NCBI GenBank assembly: GCA_028694115.1
Contig: JAQUUB010000020.1
Location: forward strand, 1 to 10,480
From: Lachnospiraceae bacterium
GTDB lineage: Bacteria > Bacillota_A > Clostridia > Lachnospirales > Lachnospiraceae
Direction: 5' to 3'
DNA length: 10,480 nt
Position 1 is the stretch's first letter. Every line of letters starts with the position of its first letter. A program made the translations under genes and the position numbers. Shown here piece after piece: positions 1 to 6,475 of this stretch. Under the pieces are notes generated by a model that saw nothing but the letters and a program-made list of their open reading frames with translations, made no database searches and was not told the origin of the DNA.

Positions 1-2
1 AA

Positions 3-63
3 GTGTGAAAAGAATTTCTAAAGAAGCGAAAAAACCGCTTCTAAGAAATACTAAGTTTCACAC
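3..63 (+). promoter_or_regulatory. Long stem-loop in the leader of the pyr operon
   Basis: Three nested stems stack into one long imperfect hairpin: GTGTGAAA (3-10) with TTTCACAC (56-63), ATTTCT (14-19) with AGAAAT (44-49), and AGAAGCG (22-28) with CGCTTCT (36-42), closed by an A-rich loop. This gives about 21 base pairs with small internal loops. It has no T-run, so it is not a simple terminator. It lies upstream of pyrC and its outer right arm can instead pair with the pyrC ribosome-binding region. A regulatory leader is the likeliest role; it could also be the 3' structure of a gene ending before the window. I see no PyrR-type binding loop. Confidence 0.6.
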
Positions 64-99
64 AGGAAGAAGTCGCAAGCGCCTTCTTCTTAATAATTA
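64..99 (+). terminator. Possible attenuator hairpin before pyrC
   Basis: AGGAAGAAG (64-72) pairs with CTTCTTCTT (83-91), with one G-T pair, and a small CGC/GCG pairing can form inside the loop. It is followed by a broken T-rich tract (90-102). The tract is weak for an intrinsic terminator, so this could be a leaky attenuator or simply part of a larger leader fold. The left arm can alternatively pair with CTTCT at 38-42 of the preceding hairpin, as an antiterminator would. Confidence 0.4.
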
Positions 100-139
100 A
101 TTCTGCCGCTTGAAGCGACACATGTGAAAGGTTGAACAA

Positions 140-1402
140 ATGATTTTAATAAAAAACGGGCATGTGATAGACCCAAAATCTAATATGGATGGGATTTATG
201 ATATCTTGATGAATGAAGGTAAAATAGTAGAAATTGGCACGAACATCACTTCAGTGAAAAGTGATTGTATAGATGCCTCTGGTCTTTGCGTTGCACCTGG
301 ACTGATCGATGTCCATGTGCACTTTCGAGATCCTGGTTTCACACATAAAGAAACCATCGAAACGGGAGCTCATGCAGCAAAGGCTGGAGGCTTTACTTCG
401 GTTGTCTGCATGGCAAATACAAAGCCGGTTGTGGACAACCTTGAGACATTAAGGTATGTGTGTGAGGAAGGCAGGAAAACAGGAATCCATGTCTATCAGG
501 CGGGAGCAGTTACAAAAGGCTTGCAGGGCAAAGAAATGACAGAAATGTCAGAAATGAAACGAGCAGGTGCAGCTGGATTTACGGATGATGGAATCCCACT
601 GATGGATGAACAGCTGGTGAGACGTGTGATGGAAGAGGCAGTTCGATTAGATGTCCCACTTAGTTTTCATGAGGAAAATCCTTGCCTGATTATCAACAAT
701 GGGATTAACGCAGACAATGAAACAAGCGCAGCAGGCAGACTTGGAATCGGGGGATCTCCAAGAATTGCAGAAATTGATCTGATACAAAGAGATTTAGAGC
801 TTGCATTAGAAATAGGTGCAAGTATTAATATTCAGCATATCAGCTCAAAAGAGGGAGTGGAACTTGTTAGAAAAGCAAAGAAAAAGGGAAATCATATTCA
901 TGCAGAGGCAACACCTCATCATTTTACGCTGACAGAAGAGGCGGTACTTAGCAAAGGGACTCTGGCAAAAATGAATCCACCTCTTCGAACAGAGAAAGAC
1001 AGACTGGCAATTATCGAAGGGTTAAAAGATGGAACCATTGATATTATTGCGACTGACCATGCACCCCACGCCAAAGAGGAAAAGGAAAAGCCATTAACTG
1101 AAGCACCTAGTGGAATTATTGGGCTTGAGACAGCACTTGCATTAGGGATTACTAATTTAGTAGAAAAAGGTCATTTATCTATGATAGAATTGATTCGGAA
1201 AATGACAATTAATCCAGCAATCTTGTATCATCTAAATGCTGGCTATATTGCCAAGGATGGACCAGCTGATTTGGTAATCTTTGATCCCAAGGAACAATGG
1301 CAGGTGGAAACATTTGCATCGAAATCATGCAATTCTCCATTTGTGGGAGAAGTTTTAACAGGAAAAGTAAAATATACGATTTGTAATGGAAAAGTCGTTT
1401 GA
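140..1402 (+). CDS. pyrC: Dihydroorotase (class I)
   Basis: Cytosolic zinc amidohydrolase that closes N-carbamoyl-L-aspartate to dihydroorotate, the third step of UMP synthesis. The 420-residue length is normal. Visible metal-site motifs are H59-V-H61-FRDPG after the GLID strand, TDDG at 148-151, His177 in the SFHEE segment, His233 in QHISS, and the DHAPH signature at 306-310. An acidic TDDG in place of the carboxylated lysine is typical of the class I bacterial enzymes as opposed to the E. coli type. The ATG at 140 has AAAGG at 127-131, eight bases upstream. It is the first gene of the pyrC-pyrK-pyrD operon, preceded by a folded leader that may control it. No missing key residue is seen. Confidence 0.96.
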   Translation: MILIKNGHVIDPKSNMDGIYDILMNEGKIVEIGTNITSVKSDCIDASGLCVAPGLIDVHVHFRDPGFTHKETIETGAHAAKAGGFTSVVCMANTKPVVDNLETLRYVCEEGRKTGIHVYQAGAVTKGLQGKEMTEMSEMKRAGAAGFTDDGIPLMDEQLVRRVMEEAVRLDVPLSFHEENPCLIINNGINADNETSAAGRLGIGGSPRIAEIDLIQRDLELALEIGASINIQHISSKEGVELVRKAKKKGNHIHAEATPHHFTLTEEAVLSKGTLAKMNPPLRTEKDRLAIIEGLKDGTIDIIATDHAPHAKEEKEKPLTEAPSGIIGLETALALGITNLVEKGHLSMIELIRKMTINPAILYHLNAGYIAKDGPADLVIFDPKEQWQVETFASKSCNSPFVGEVLTGKVKYTICNGKVV

Positions 1403-1406
1403 TGAG

Positions 1407-1425
1407 TGCATGCATGAAGCATGCA
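1407..1425 (+). repeat. Intercistronic hairpin between pyrC and pyrK
   Basis: TGCATGC (1407-1413) and GCATGCA (1419-1425) form a perfect 7-bp stem around the loop ATGAA. It begins four bases after the pyrC stop and ends three bases before the GGGAGG of pyrK. With no T-run it is not a terminator. It may tune translation of pyrK or stabilise the processed message; that role is inferred. Confidence 0.55.
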
Positions 1426-1428
1426 GAT

Positions 1429-1434
1429 GGGAGG
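1429..1434 (+). promoter_or_regulatory. pyrK ribosome-binding site
   Basis: GGGAGG lies five bases before the ATG at 1440. This decides the pyrK start: the open frame continues upstream to an ATG at 1386 inside pyrC, but that codon has no comparable site and would add 18 residues unlike the family's N-terminus. Confidence 0.8.
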
Positions 1435-1439
1435 AACGA

Positions 1440-2207
1440 ATGAAAAAGGAAGTAGGCTGTGTGATTTCACAGGAAAATATTGCAACAGATATCTATAGTA
1501 TGTGGATCGAAACAAGTGTGGCAGAGGAGGCAAAGCCAGGCCAGTTTTTATCAGTATATACAAAGAGCGACAGTATGCTTTTGCCAAGACCAATCAGTAT
1601 TTGCGAGGTAAATGAAGAGAGAACTGCTTTGCGGATTGTATATCGTGTGGTAGGTAAGGGAACAGCAGAGTTTTCATGGTATGAGGACGGAGAGGATATT
1701 TCAATCCTAGGCCCCATTGGGAATGGATTTCCAGTTGAGGCAGTAAAAGAAGGGAATCGAGTATTTTTAATAGGTGGTGGAATCGGGATTCCACCAATGC
1801 TTCAGTTAGCAAAACAATTATCGTGTGAAAAAGACATTATTCTGGGATATCGTGACGAGTTATTTTTAAATAATGAGCTTGCTTCCTATGGAAATGTTTT
1901 TGTTGCTACCGAGGATGGTAGTGCAGGAAGTAAAGGAAATATCATGAATTGTATTTTGGACAATAAATTAAATGCAGATATCATTTTTGCGTGTGGACCA
2001 ATGCCAATGCTTCGGGCAATTAAAGCCTATGCAAAGGAGCAGGGAATCAAAGCTTATATATCCCTGGAAGAAAGAATGGCATGCGGAGTTGGCGCCTGTC
2101 TTGGATGTGTATGTAAAACCAAAGAAAAGGATCATCATTCACATGTCAATAATGCGAGGGTATGTACCGATGGACCTGTATTTGAAGCTGAGGAGGTAAT
2201 GATCTAA
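1440..2207 (+). CDS. pyrK: Dihydroorotate dehydrogenase B, electron-transfer subunit
   Basis: Iron-sulfur flavoprotein partner of PyrD. It passes electrons from dihydroorotate oxidation to NAD+ through FAD and a [2Fe-2S] cluster. From the chosen start it has 255 residues, normal for the family. The FAD-binding RPISI is at about 50-54, the glycine-rich nucleotide-binding GGGIGIPP at about 112-119, and the CGPMPML motif follows. Cluster ligands are C215, C220, C223 and C242 in the pattern C-x4-C-x2-C-x18-C, with an additional C225. The start is set by GGGAGG at 1429-1434, leaving 37 bases after pyrC. The stop overlaps the pyrD start by one base (TAATG), which suggests coupled translation of the two subunits in equal amounts. 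Confidence 0.95.
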   Translation: MKKEVGCVISQENIATDIYSMWIETSVAEEAKPGQFLSVYTKSDSMLLPRPISICEVNEERTALRIVYRVVGKGTAEFSWYEDGEDISILGPIGNGFPVEAVKEGNRVFLIGGGIGIPPMLQLAKQLSCEKDIILGYRDELFLNNELASYGNVFVATEDGSAGSKGNIMNCILDNKLNADIIFACGPMPMLRAIKAYAKEQGIKAYISLEERMACGVGACLGCVCKTKEKDHHSHVNNARVCTDGPVFEAEEVMI

Positions 2208-3118
2208 TGAGTGGGTTGAATACAAAAGTAACGATTGCAGGTGTAGAATTTAAGAATCCAGTGATGACTGCATCAGGAACATTTGGAAGTGGTATGGAAT
2301 ATGCAGAGTTTGTAGATTTGAATCAACTAGGAGCAGTGATTACAAAAGGGGTTGCAAGTGTACCATGGGCTGGAAATGAAACACCCAGAGTCGCGGAAAC
2401 CTATGGCGGTATGTTAAATGCAATTGGACTTCAAAACCCCGGAATGGATGTGTTTTGTGAACGCGATATTCCCTTTCTTAAGAAGTATGACACGAAAATC
2501 ATTGTGAATGTATGTGGAAAAACGGTCGAAGAATATGAGGCAGTTGTGGAAAGATTAGCAAATGAACCTGTGGATCTGTTAGAAATCAACGTATCCTGCC
2601 CAAATGTTAAGGAAGGTGCAATTGCATTTGGTCAAAAAGCAGATGCGCTTTACAATATCACAAAAGCACTAAAAGCAAAGGCAAAACAGCCAATCATCAT
2701 GAAACTAAGCCCTAATGTTACCGATATTACGGAAATGGCAAAAGCAGCGGAACAAGGTGGAGCGGATGCATTGTCCTTGATTAATACGATTACCTCCATG
2801 AAGATTGACATTCACAAAAGAACGTTTGCACTTGCCAATAAAACGGGTGGACTTTCAGGGCCAGCGATTAAGCCAGTTGCAGTTCGAATGGTTTATCAGG
2901 TTGCAAATGCTGTGAAACTTCCTATTATCGGAATGGGAGGGATTGCGAATGCAGAAGATGCCATTGAATTTATCCTCGCAGGTGCGACGGCTGTTGCGGT
3001 TGGTGCTATGAATTTTCACAACCCAGATACAACAACTGAGGTAGTCCGTGGGATAGAAGAATACATGAATCACTACCAGATAAAAGATATTAAAGAACTA
3101 ATAGGTGCAGTAAAATAA
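2207..3118 (+). CDS. pyrD: Dihydroorotate dehydrogenase B, catalytic subunit
   Basis: Class 1B FMN enzyme that oxidises dihydroorotate to orotate, working as a complex with PyrK in the cytosol. The 303 residues form a TIM barrel. Visible are the ASGTFG strand near the N-terminus, the TKGV loop, the NAIGLQNPG segment, the catalytic cysteine C131 in NVSCPN (class 1 enzymes use Cys, class 2 use Ser), the KLSPN strand, the GGLSGPAIKP loop and the phosphate-binding GMGGI and AGATAVAVGA motifs. AGGAGG at 2191-2196 lies inside the end of pyrK, ten bases before the start. It is the last gene of the operon and is followed within 15 bases by a terminator hairpin. Confidence 0.96.
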   Translation: MSGLNTKVTIAGVEFKNPVMTASGTFGSGMEYAEFVDLNQLGAVITKGVASVPWAGNETPRVAETYGGMLNAIGLQNPGMDVFCERDIPFLKKYDTKIIVNVCGKTVEEYEAVVERLANEPVDLLEINVSCPNVKEGAIAFGQKADALYNITKALKAKAKQPIIMKLSPNVTDITEMAKAAEQGGADALSLINTITSMKIDIHKRTFALANKTGGLSGPAIKPVAVRMVYQVANAVKLPIIGMGGIANAEDAIEFILAGATAVAVGAMNFHNPDTTTEVVRGIEEYMNHYQIKDIKELIGAVK

Positions 3119-3120
3119 AG

Positions 3121-3148
3121 GTATAAACTAGCCTCCACTTACATACTA
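3121..3148 (+). promoter_or_regulatory. Possible sporulation (sigma-E or sigma-G) promoter of the sipL-like gene
   Basis: CATACTA at 3142-3148 fits the -10 element of sigma-G (CATNHTA) and, as CATACTAT, differs by one base from that of sigma-E (CATACANT). GTATA at 3121-3125 fits the sigma-G -35 GHATR but the spacing of 16 is shorter than usual; read as TATAAA (3122-3127) it is a 4/6 sigma-E -35 at spacing 14. The downstream gene is a spore-envelope gene, which makes such a promoter plausible. Transcription would start near 3155, in the loop of the pyr terminator. The elements were compared with Bacillus consensus sequences recalled from the literature, so this is a hypothesis. Confidence 0.4.
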
Positions 3149-3183
3149 TGTAGAGATAAATATGTAGTGGAGGGATTTTTTTT
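3132..3183 (+). terminator. Terminator of the pyr operon
   Basis: CCTCCACT (3132-3139) pairs with AGTGGAGG (3166-3173). After one bulged T, ACATA (3141-3145) pairs with TATGT (3161-3165), giving 13 pairs. Eight T residues follow at 3176-3183. The right arm contains the GGAGG used by the next gene, so any transcript reading through from pyrD would hide that ribosome-binding site. Confidence 0.8.
3169..3173 (+). promoter_or_regulatory. Ribosome-binding site of the sipL-like gene
   Basis: GGAGG lies eight bases before the TTG at 3182, the spacer being mostly the terminator's T-run. This argues against the in-frame GTG at 3167, which is part of the ribosome-binding site itself and has no site of its own. 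Confidence 0.75.
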
Positions 3184-4732
3184 GGAACTTAATAAGATGA
3201 ATATTCATATGGACAGAAAGATTGCGGGAGCTGTAACCCAGATTACCCAGGACTATGATATTAATGTTCCCGATAGTAAATTAGATATTGGGAAAATAAT
3301 ATTTAAAAAAGGAGATATCCGTATCGAAGATACAAAAACTTCTGAAAATCAAGTTGTGGTAACGGGTTTATTAATGTTTCGTATCCTTTATACGGAAGAT
3401 GGTAATAGCAAGGGAATGACCAGCTTTGAAGGTAGTCAGCCATTTGAAGAATTGGTACATATGGAAGGTATTACAGTTAATGATACGGTTGAAGTAAAAT
3501 GGGATATGGAAGATATGACAATTAGCATTATCAATTCCAGAAAACTAAATCTCCAGAGTGTCATTACGCTGAGACTGTCTGCAGAAAAAATTGTGGACGA
3601 GGAAACAACGGTTGATATTTCCAGCAAGGAACCTTTAGAATACCGTAAAAAACCATTAAATATTGCAGAAATCTGTTTATGTAAAAAGGATATCTACCGC
3701 GTGAAAGAGGAAGTTGAATTACCATCAAATCTTCCAAATGTATTCCGCATTCTTTGGGACTCCGCTAGAGTGGGCAGCGTAGAAGTAAAGCCGATGGATG
3801 AGAAGCTTTCCATTCAGGGTGAAGTAAATCTATTCGTACTCTATGAAGCAGAGGGAGAAGAGGGGATTATGCAGTGGTATGAAACCACAGTACCATTTAG
3901 TGGGATCATTGACTGCAGAGATTGTAAGGAAAGTTGTGTGGCGGATATTGATGTGATGTGTGTACACAAAGATGTGTTATTAGCTCAGGATTTAGATGGC
4001 GAAGACAGGGTAATATGTGCAGACCTGACGCTGGAGCTTTGCATCAAATTATATGAAGAAAAAACAGTACAGATTTTATCAGATATTTATGGTGTTACAA
4101 AAGAGGTAACGCCTCAGATCGGAAGATGTCATTACAAGAGTCTTTGCATGAAGAATCGTGGCAAATGTCGAGGCATTGGACATATGAAGCCAGAGCATGA
4201 AGGAATGAGAATTTTACAAATCTGTCATAGCGAAGGAAATGTAAAAGTTGATGAAATCAGGGTAGTAGAAAATGGTCTGGCAGTTGATGGCGTTGTAGAA
4301 GTACAGATCCTCTATATTACAGCAGATGACAAGGTTCCTTTTTATAACATAACAGGTGTTGTTCCATTCCACCACGTATTAGAAGCAGAGGGAATTACAG
4401 AAGAATGCTTAATTAGTGTGAAGGTAATGCTGGAACAATTGACAACAACGGTTACAGCAGGCGATGAAATAGAAGTAAAGGCCAGCCTTGCTATTGATGC
4501 TATGGTTTTCCATGATAAAGAGGAAGATATTATTACAGATGTAACAATAAAAGAGCTTGATCCAAAGAAATTAAAGAGTCTACCTTCTATGGTTGGATAC
4601 TTTGTAGGGAAAAACGAAAGTCTATGGCAGATAGGAAAAGAATATTATGTTCCTGTTTCAAAGATTAAAGAAATAAATGGACTCACATCAGATGAAATTA
4701 AGGAAGGCGACAAATTATTGATTGTAAAATAA
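3182..4732 (+). CDS. sipL: SPOCS (DUF3794) and LysM spore-envelope protein, SipL-like
   Basis: Starting from TTG the protein has 516 residues. The N-terminus (MELNKMNIHMDRK, then NVPDSK about 20 residues on) is typical of clostridial DUF3794/SPOCS proteins. Repeated beta-rich SPOCS-like segments follow, roughly 30-120, 160-260 and 320-440, each with the alternating V-x-V-x-G pattern. The last 45 residues are a LysM domain (GYFVGKNESLWQIGKEYY through GDKLLIVK). In Clostridioides difficile, SipL has this arrangement and binds the coat ATPase SpoIVA through its LysM domain to encase the forespore. The same job in the mother cell is inferred here; paralogues with the same architecture exist, so the symbol is less certain than the family. 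There is no signal peptide. It stands alone between terminators and may have its own sporulation promoter. Confidence 0.85.
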   Translation: MELNKMNIHMDRKIAGAVTQITQDYDINVPDSKLDIGKIIFKKGDIRIEDTKTSENQVVVTGLLMFRILYTEDGNSKGMTSFEGSQPFEELVHMEGITVNDTVEVKWDMEDMTISIINSRKLNLQSVITLRLSAEKIVDEETTVDISSKEPLEYRKKPLNIAEICLCKKDIYRVKEEVELPSNLPNVFRILWDSARVGSVEVKPMDEKLSIQGEVNLFVLYEAEGEEGIMQWYETTVPFSGIIDCRDCKESCVADIDVMCVHKDVLLAQDLDGEDRVICADLTLELCIKLYEEKTVQILSDIYGVTKEVTPQIGRCHYKSLCMKNRGKCRGIGHMKPEHEGMRILQICHSEGNVKVDEIRVVENGLAVDGVVEVQILYITADDKVPFYNITGVVPFHHVLEAEGITEECLISVKVMLEQLTTTVTAGDEIEVKASLAIDAMVFHDKEEDIITDVTIKELDPKKLKSLPSMVGYFVGKNESLWQIGKEYYVPVSKIKEINGLTSDEIKEGDKLLIVK

Positions 4733-4735
4733 AAC

Positions 4736-4765
4736 AGAACCCGCAAAATTTGCGGGTTCTTTCTA
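4736..4765 (+). terminator. Bidirectional terminator between the sipL-like gene and the minus-strand gene
   Basis: AGAACCCGC (4736-4744) and GCGGGTTCT (4752-4760) form a 9-bp GC-rich stem, extendable by A-T pairs into the loop. It is followed by TTCTATT on the plus strand and by GTTTTATTTT on the minus strand, so it can serve both converging genes. Confidence 0.85.
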
Positions 4766-5341
4766 TTACTCTTTTTCCCATTCATCAAATTTACTCATTA
4801 CGGCATCGTAAGTTTTTGAAGAAATACCTGGTAAATCATCTCCCCATGTTTTTGTAGCCTCTTTAAACCCCTTTTCGAAAGCAGAACGCATTTCTTCCAA
4901 CTTCGAAGGGTCGCCACCTGTTAATGCCTTTGCAAAATCCAGAATACGATCAGAGGTTTGTTTCACACCCCAGTAACCATCCTCTGAGATATCCTCCTGA
5001 GCCTGAGCCTTTGTAGCTGCATCCACAGTAAAATCTCCAGATGCTAAAAACTGCCACATGTCCGTTGCTTTTCCATAAGAATCTGACTGACCAGTAATCA
5101 ATTTTTGGACAATTGATTGTAGCTGTGCAGTTTGAGCCTCTGCATCGGCTTTCAATTTGGAAACTAAAGAACTGTTTTGTGTATAAGTTTTTGCAGATGT
5201 AGTAGCCTGATCTTTTTCAGATTCATAAATAACACCTGTTTCTTTTTCGGTAGTATCTGGTTTTGCAGAAGATTTTGCAGTGGTTTTATAGTTTGCATAA
5301 GTGGTATCTGATTGTGCGTTAATTGATGATAATGTACTCAT
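4766..5341 (-). CDS. Cysteine-free protein of unknown function
   Basis: I do not recognise this 191-residue protein with confidence. It has no signal peptide, no membrane segment and no cysteine. Residues 1-55 are rich in Ser, Thr, Ala, Gln and Lys and look disordered. An amphipathic helical part with Ala and Gln follows (about 57-90). The C-terminal half (about 90-191) is charged and helical, with conserved-looking features YGKATDMWQFLASGDF, GYWGVKQTSDRILDFAKAL, GGDPSKLEEMRSAFEKGF and WGDDLPGIS. The latter part recalls uncharacterised proteins of the DUF5610 type, a weak memory only. The ATG at 5341 has GGAGGAG four to five bases upstream. It is a single-gene unit convergent with the sipL-like gene and divergent from ispE. 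The low-complexity, Cys-free composition is common in flagellar or exported proteins; that is inference. Confidence 0.8.
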   Translation of the reverse strand: MSTLSSINAQSDTTYANYKTTAKSSAKPDTTEKETGVIYESEKDQATTSAKTYTQNSSLVSKLKADAEAQTAQLQSIVQKLITGQSDSYGKATDMWQFLASGDFTVDAATKAQAQEDISEDGYWGVKQTSDRILDFAKALTGGDPSKLEEMRSAFEKGFKEATKTWGDDLPGISSKTYDAVMSKFDEWEKE

Positions 5342-5355
5342 ATCTCCTCCGTTCT

Positions 5356-5368
5356 GCCTAAAATAGGC
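5356..5368 (-). repeat. Small hairpin in the leader of the minus-strand gene
   Basis: GCCTA (5356-5360) and TAGGC (5364-5368) form a 5-bp stem with a three-base loop, six bases upstream of that gene's ribosome-binding site. It could affect translation or stability of the message; it is short enough to be chance. Confidence 0.3.
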
Positions 5369-5383
5369 TTCTTGTTATTATCT

Positions 5384-5411
5384 ATATCGTAAGTTATTTA
5401 CAATTTGTTAA
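5384..5411 (-). promoter_or_regulatory. Possible promoter of the minus-strand Cys-free gene
   Basis: On the minus strand TACGATAT (5391-5384) matches six of eight bases of the flagellar sigma-D -10 GCCGATAT, and TAAC (5410-5407), 15 bases upstream, matches three of four of the -35 TAAA. The same stretch holds TTAACA (5411-5406), 5/6 to the sigma-A -35, but no good sigma-A -10 at 16-18 bases. The choice between sigma factors cannot be settled by eye. Confidence 0.3.
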
Positions 5412-5478
5412 CCTTTTTAAATAGCAAATTTTTTTTATAGTTTATAATTCTTAATTTCTTAAAAAAGTGTAGAAAATA

Positions 5479-5507
5479 TTGGAAATAAAAGAGGGATGTG
5501 TTATAAT
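5479..5507 (+). promoter_or_regulatory. Sigma-A promoter of ispE-gntR
   Basis: A perfect TATAAT (5502-5507) carries an extended -10 TG at 5499-5500 and has TTGGAA (5479-5484, 4/6 to consensus) exactly 17 bases upstream, in an AT-rich setting with A-tracts further up. Transcription should begin near 5514, leaving a leader of about 77 bases before ispE. Confidence 0.8.
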
Positions 5508-5518
5508 CAGAAGGCATT

Positions 5519-5528
5519 TTGTATACAA
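5519..5528 (+). promoter_or_regulatory. Candidate GntR operator at the ispE-gntR transcript start
   Basis: TTGTATACAA is a perfect 10-bp palindrome beginning about five bases after the predicted transcript start. The TnGT...ACnA arrangement resembles operators of the FadR/FCD branch of the GntR family, and the second gene of this transcript encodes such a regulator. Autorepression by blocking initiation is the inferred role. A one-mismatch copy occurs at 7257-7266. Confidence 0.5.
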
Positions 5529-5590
5529 TATACTTAAAAGTACAATTCAGATATGCAGAAAACGTACAAAGGAATGGAGTAACAATTATT

Positions 5591-6475
5591 ATGAAATTAA
5601 AAGCTTTTGGAAAAATAAATCTAGGACTTGATGTGGTAAGAAGAAGAGAAAATGGATATCATGATGTACGTATGATTATGCAGACCGTTGGTATTTTTGA
5701 TCGATTGGATTTTCAAAAAGTAAAAGAACCTGGGATTCAGCTTTCTACGAATTTAAGTTTTTTGCCAAGTGATAAAAACAATCTGGTGTATCAGGCGGCA
5801 AAACTACTTATGGATGAATTTCAGATTAAAGAAGGAATTTCGATTGATTTAGAAAAGCATATCCCTGTGGCAGCCGGAATGGCTGGAGGAAGCAGTGACT
5901 GTGCAGCCACTCTGGTAGGAGTAAATTACATGTTTAACTTAGGGCTGTCAATGGAAGAGCTGATGGAGCGTGGTGTAAAACTTGGAGCAGATGTTCCCTA
6001 TTGTGTAATGAGAGGCACTGCACTATCAGAAGGAATTGGCGAGGTACTTACTCCGCTACCCGCTATGCCTGATTGTTTTATTTTAATTGCAAAGCCTCCA
6101 ATCAGCGTTTCTACAAAATTCGTATATGAAAATTTACAGTTAAATCAATTAGAACATCACCCAGATATCGATGGTATGGTTACAGCGATTCAAGAGGGAA
6201 ATCTAAAAGGAATCACGGATCGAATGGAAAATGTATTAGAAACAGTTACGGCTACAAAATATCCTGTCATTGAAGAAATTAAAGAATTTATGAGGAATCA
6301 TGGGGCAATGGAATCCATTATGAGTGGTAGTGGACCTACTGTGTTTGGCATTTATAATGATAAGGAATTAATAGAAAAGGCTGGCAAGGCACTAAAAGAT
6401 TCAGGGTTAGTAAAACAGGTTTTTATTACGTATCCAGCAAATAAGAAGGTGGGTGAAGAAGAGGATGAATCATGA
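5591..6475 (+). CDS. ispE: 4-diphosphocytidyl-2-C-methyl-D-erythritol kinase
   Basis: GHMP-family kinase of the MEP isoprenoid pathway. It phosphorylates the 2-hydroxyl of CDP-methylerythritol with ATP, in the cytosol. Family motifs are present in order: KINLGLDV with K8, the substrate-side NGYHD, the glycine-rich ATP loop PVAAGMAGGSSDCAA at about 92-106, GADVPYC with the probable catalytic D134, and the third GHMP motif MSGSGPTVFG near residue 245. The 294 residues match the family. I chose ATG 5591 because MKLKAFGKINL is the normal N-terminus; an in-frame ATG at 5519 lies within the candidate operator and would add 24 atypical residues. GGAG at 5576-5579 is the likely ribosome-binding site. 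The 3' end overlaps gntR. Confidence 0.94.
   Translation: MKLKAFGKINLGLDVVRRRENGYHDVRMIMQTVGIFDRLDFQKVKEPGIQLSTNLSFLPSDKNNLVYQAAKLLMDEFQIKEGISIDLEKHIPVAAGMAGGSSDCAATLVGVNYMFNLGLSMEELMERGVKLGADVPYCVMRGTALSEGIGEVLTPLPAMPDCFILIAKPPISVSTKFVYENLQLNQLEHHPDIDGMVTAIQEGNLKGITDRMENVLETVTATKYPVIEEIKEFMRNHGAMESIMSGSGPTVFGIYNDKELIEKAGKALKDSGLVKQVFITYPANKKVGEEEDES

Noticed and set aside
1386..1439. Upstream ATG start of pyrK at 1386
   Set aside because: It lies inside pyrC, lacks a ribosome-binding site and would add 18 residues not typical of the family, whereas ATG 1440 has GGGAGG at five bases.
3167..3181. GTG start of the sipL-like gene at 3167
   Set aside because: The GTG is part of the ribosome-binding site GTGGAGG; the TTG at 3182 is correctly spaced and gives the usual N-terminus.
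3957..3968. Palindrome around TGTGTACACA as an operator
   Set aside because: It lies inside the coding sequence of the sipL-like gene, differs from the other candidate operators and is likely coincidental.
5443..5448. Additional TATAAT promoter upstream of ispE
   Set aside because: There is no -35 at 16-18 bases; the motif is expected by chance in such AT-rich DNA.
5519..5590. N-terminal extension of IspE from ATG 5519
   Set aside because: The extra residues do not match the family and the codon is about five bases from the predicted transcript start, leaving no room for a ribosome-binding site.
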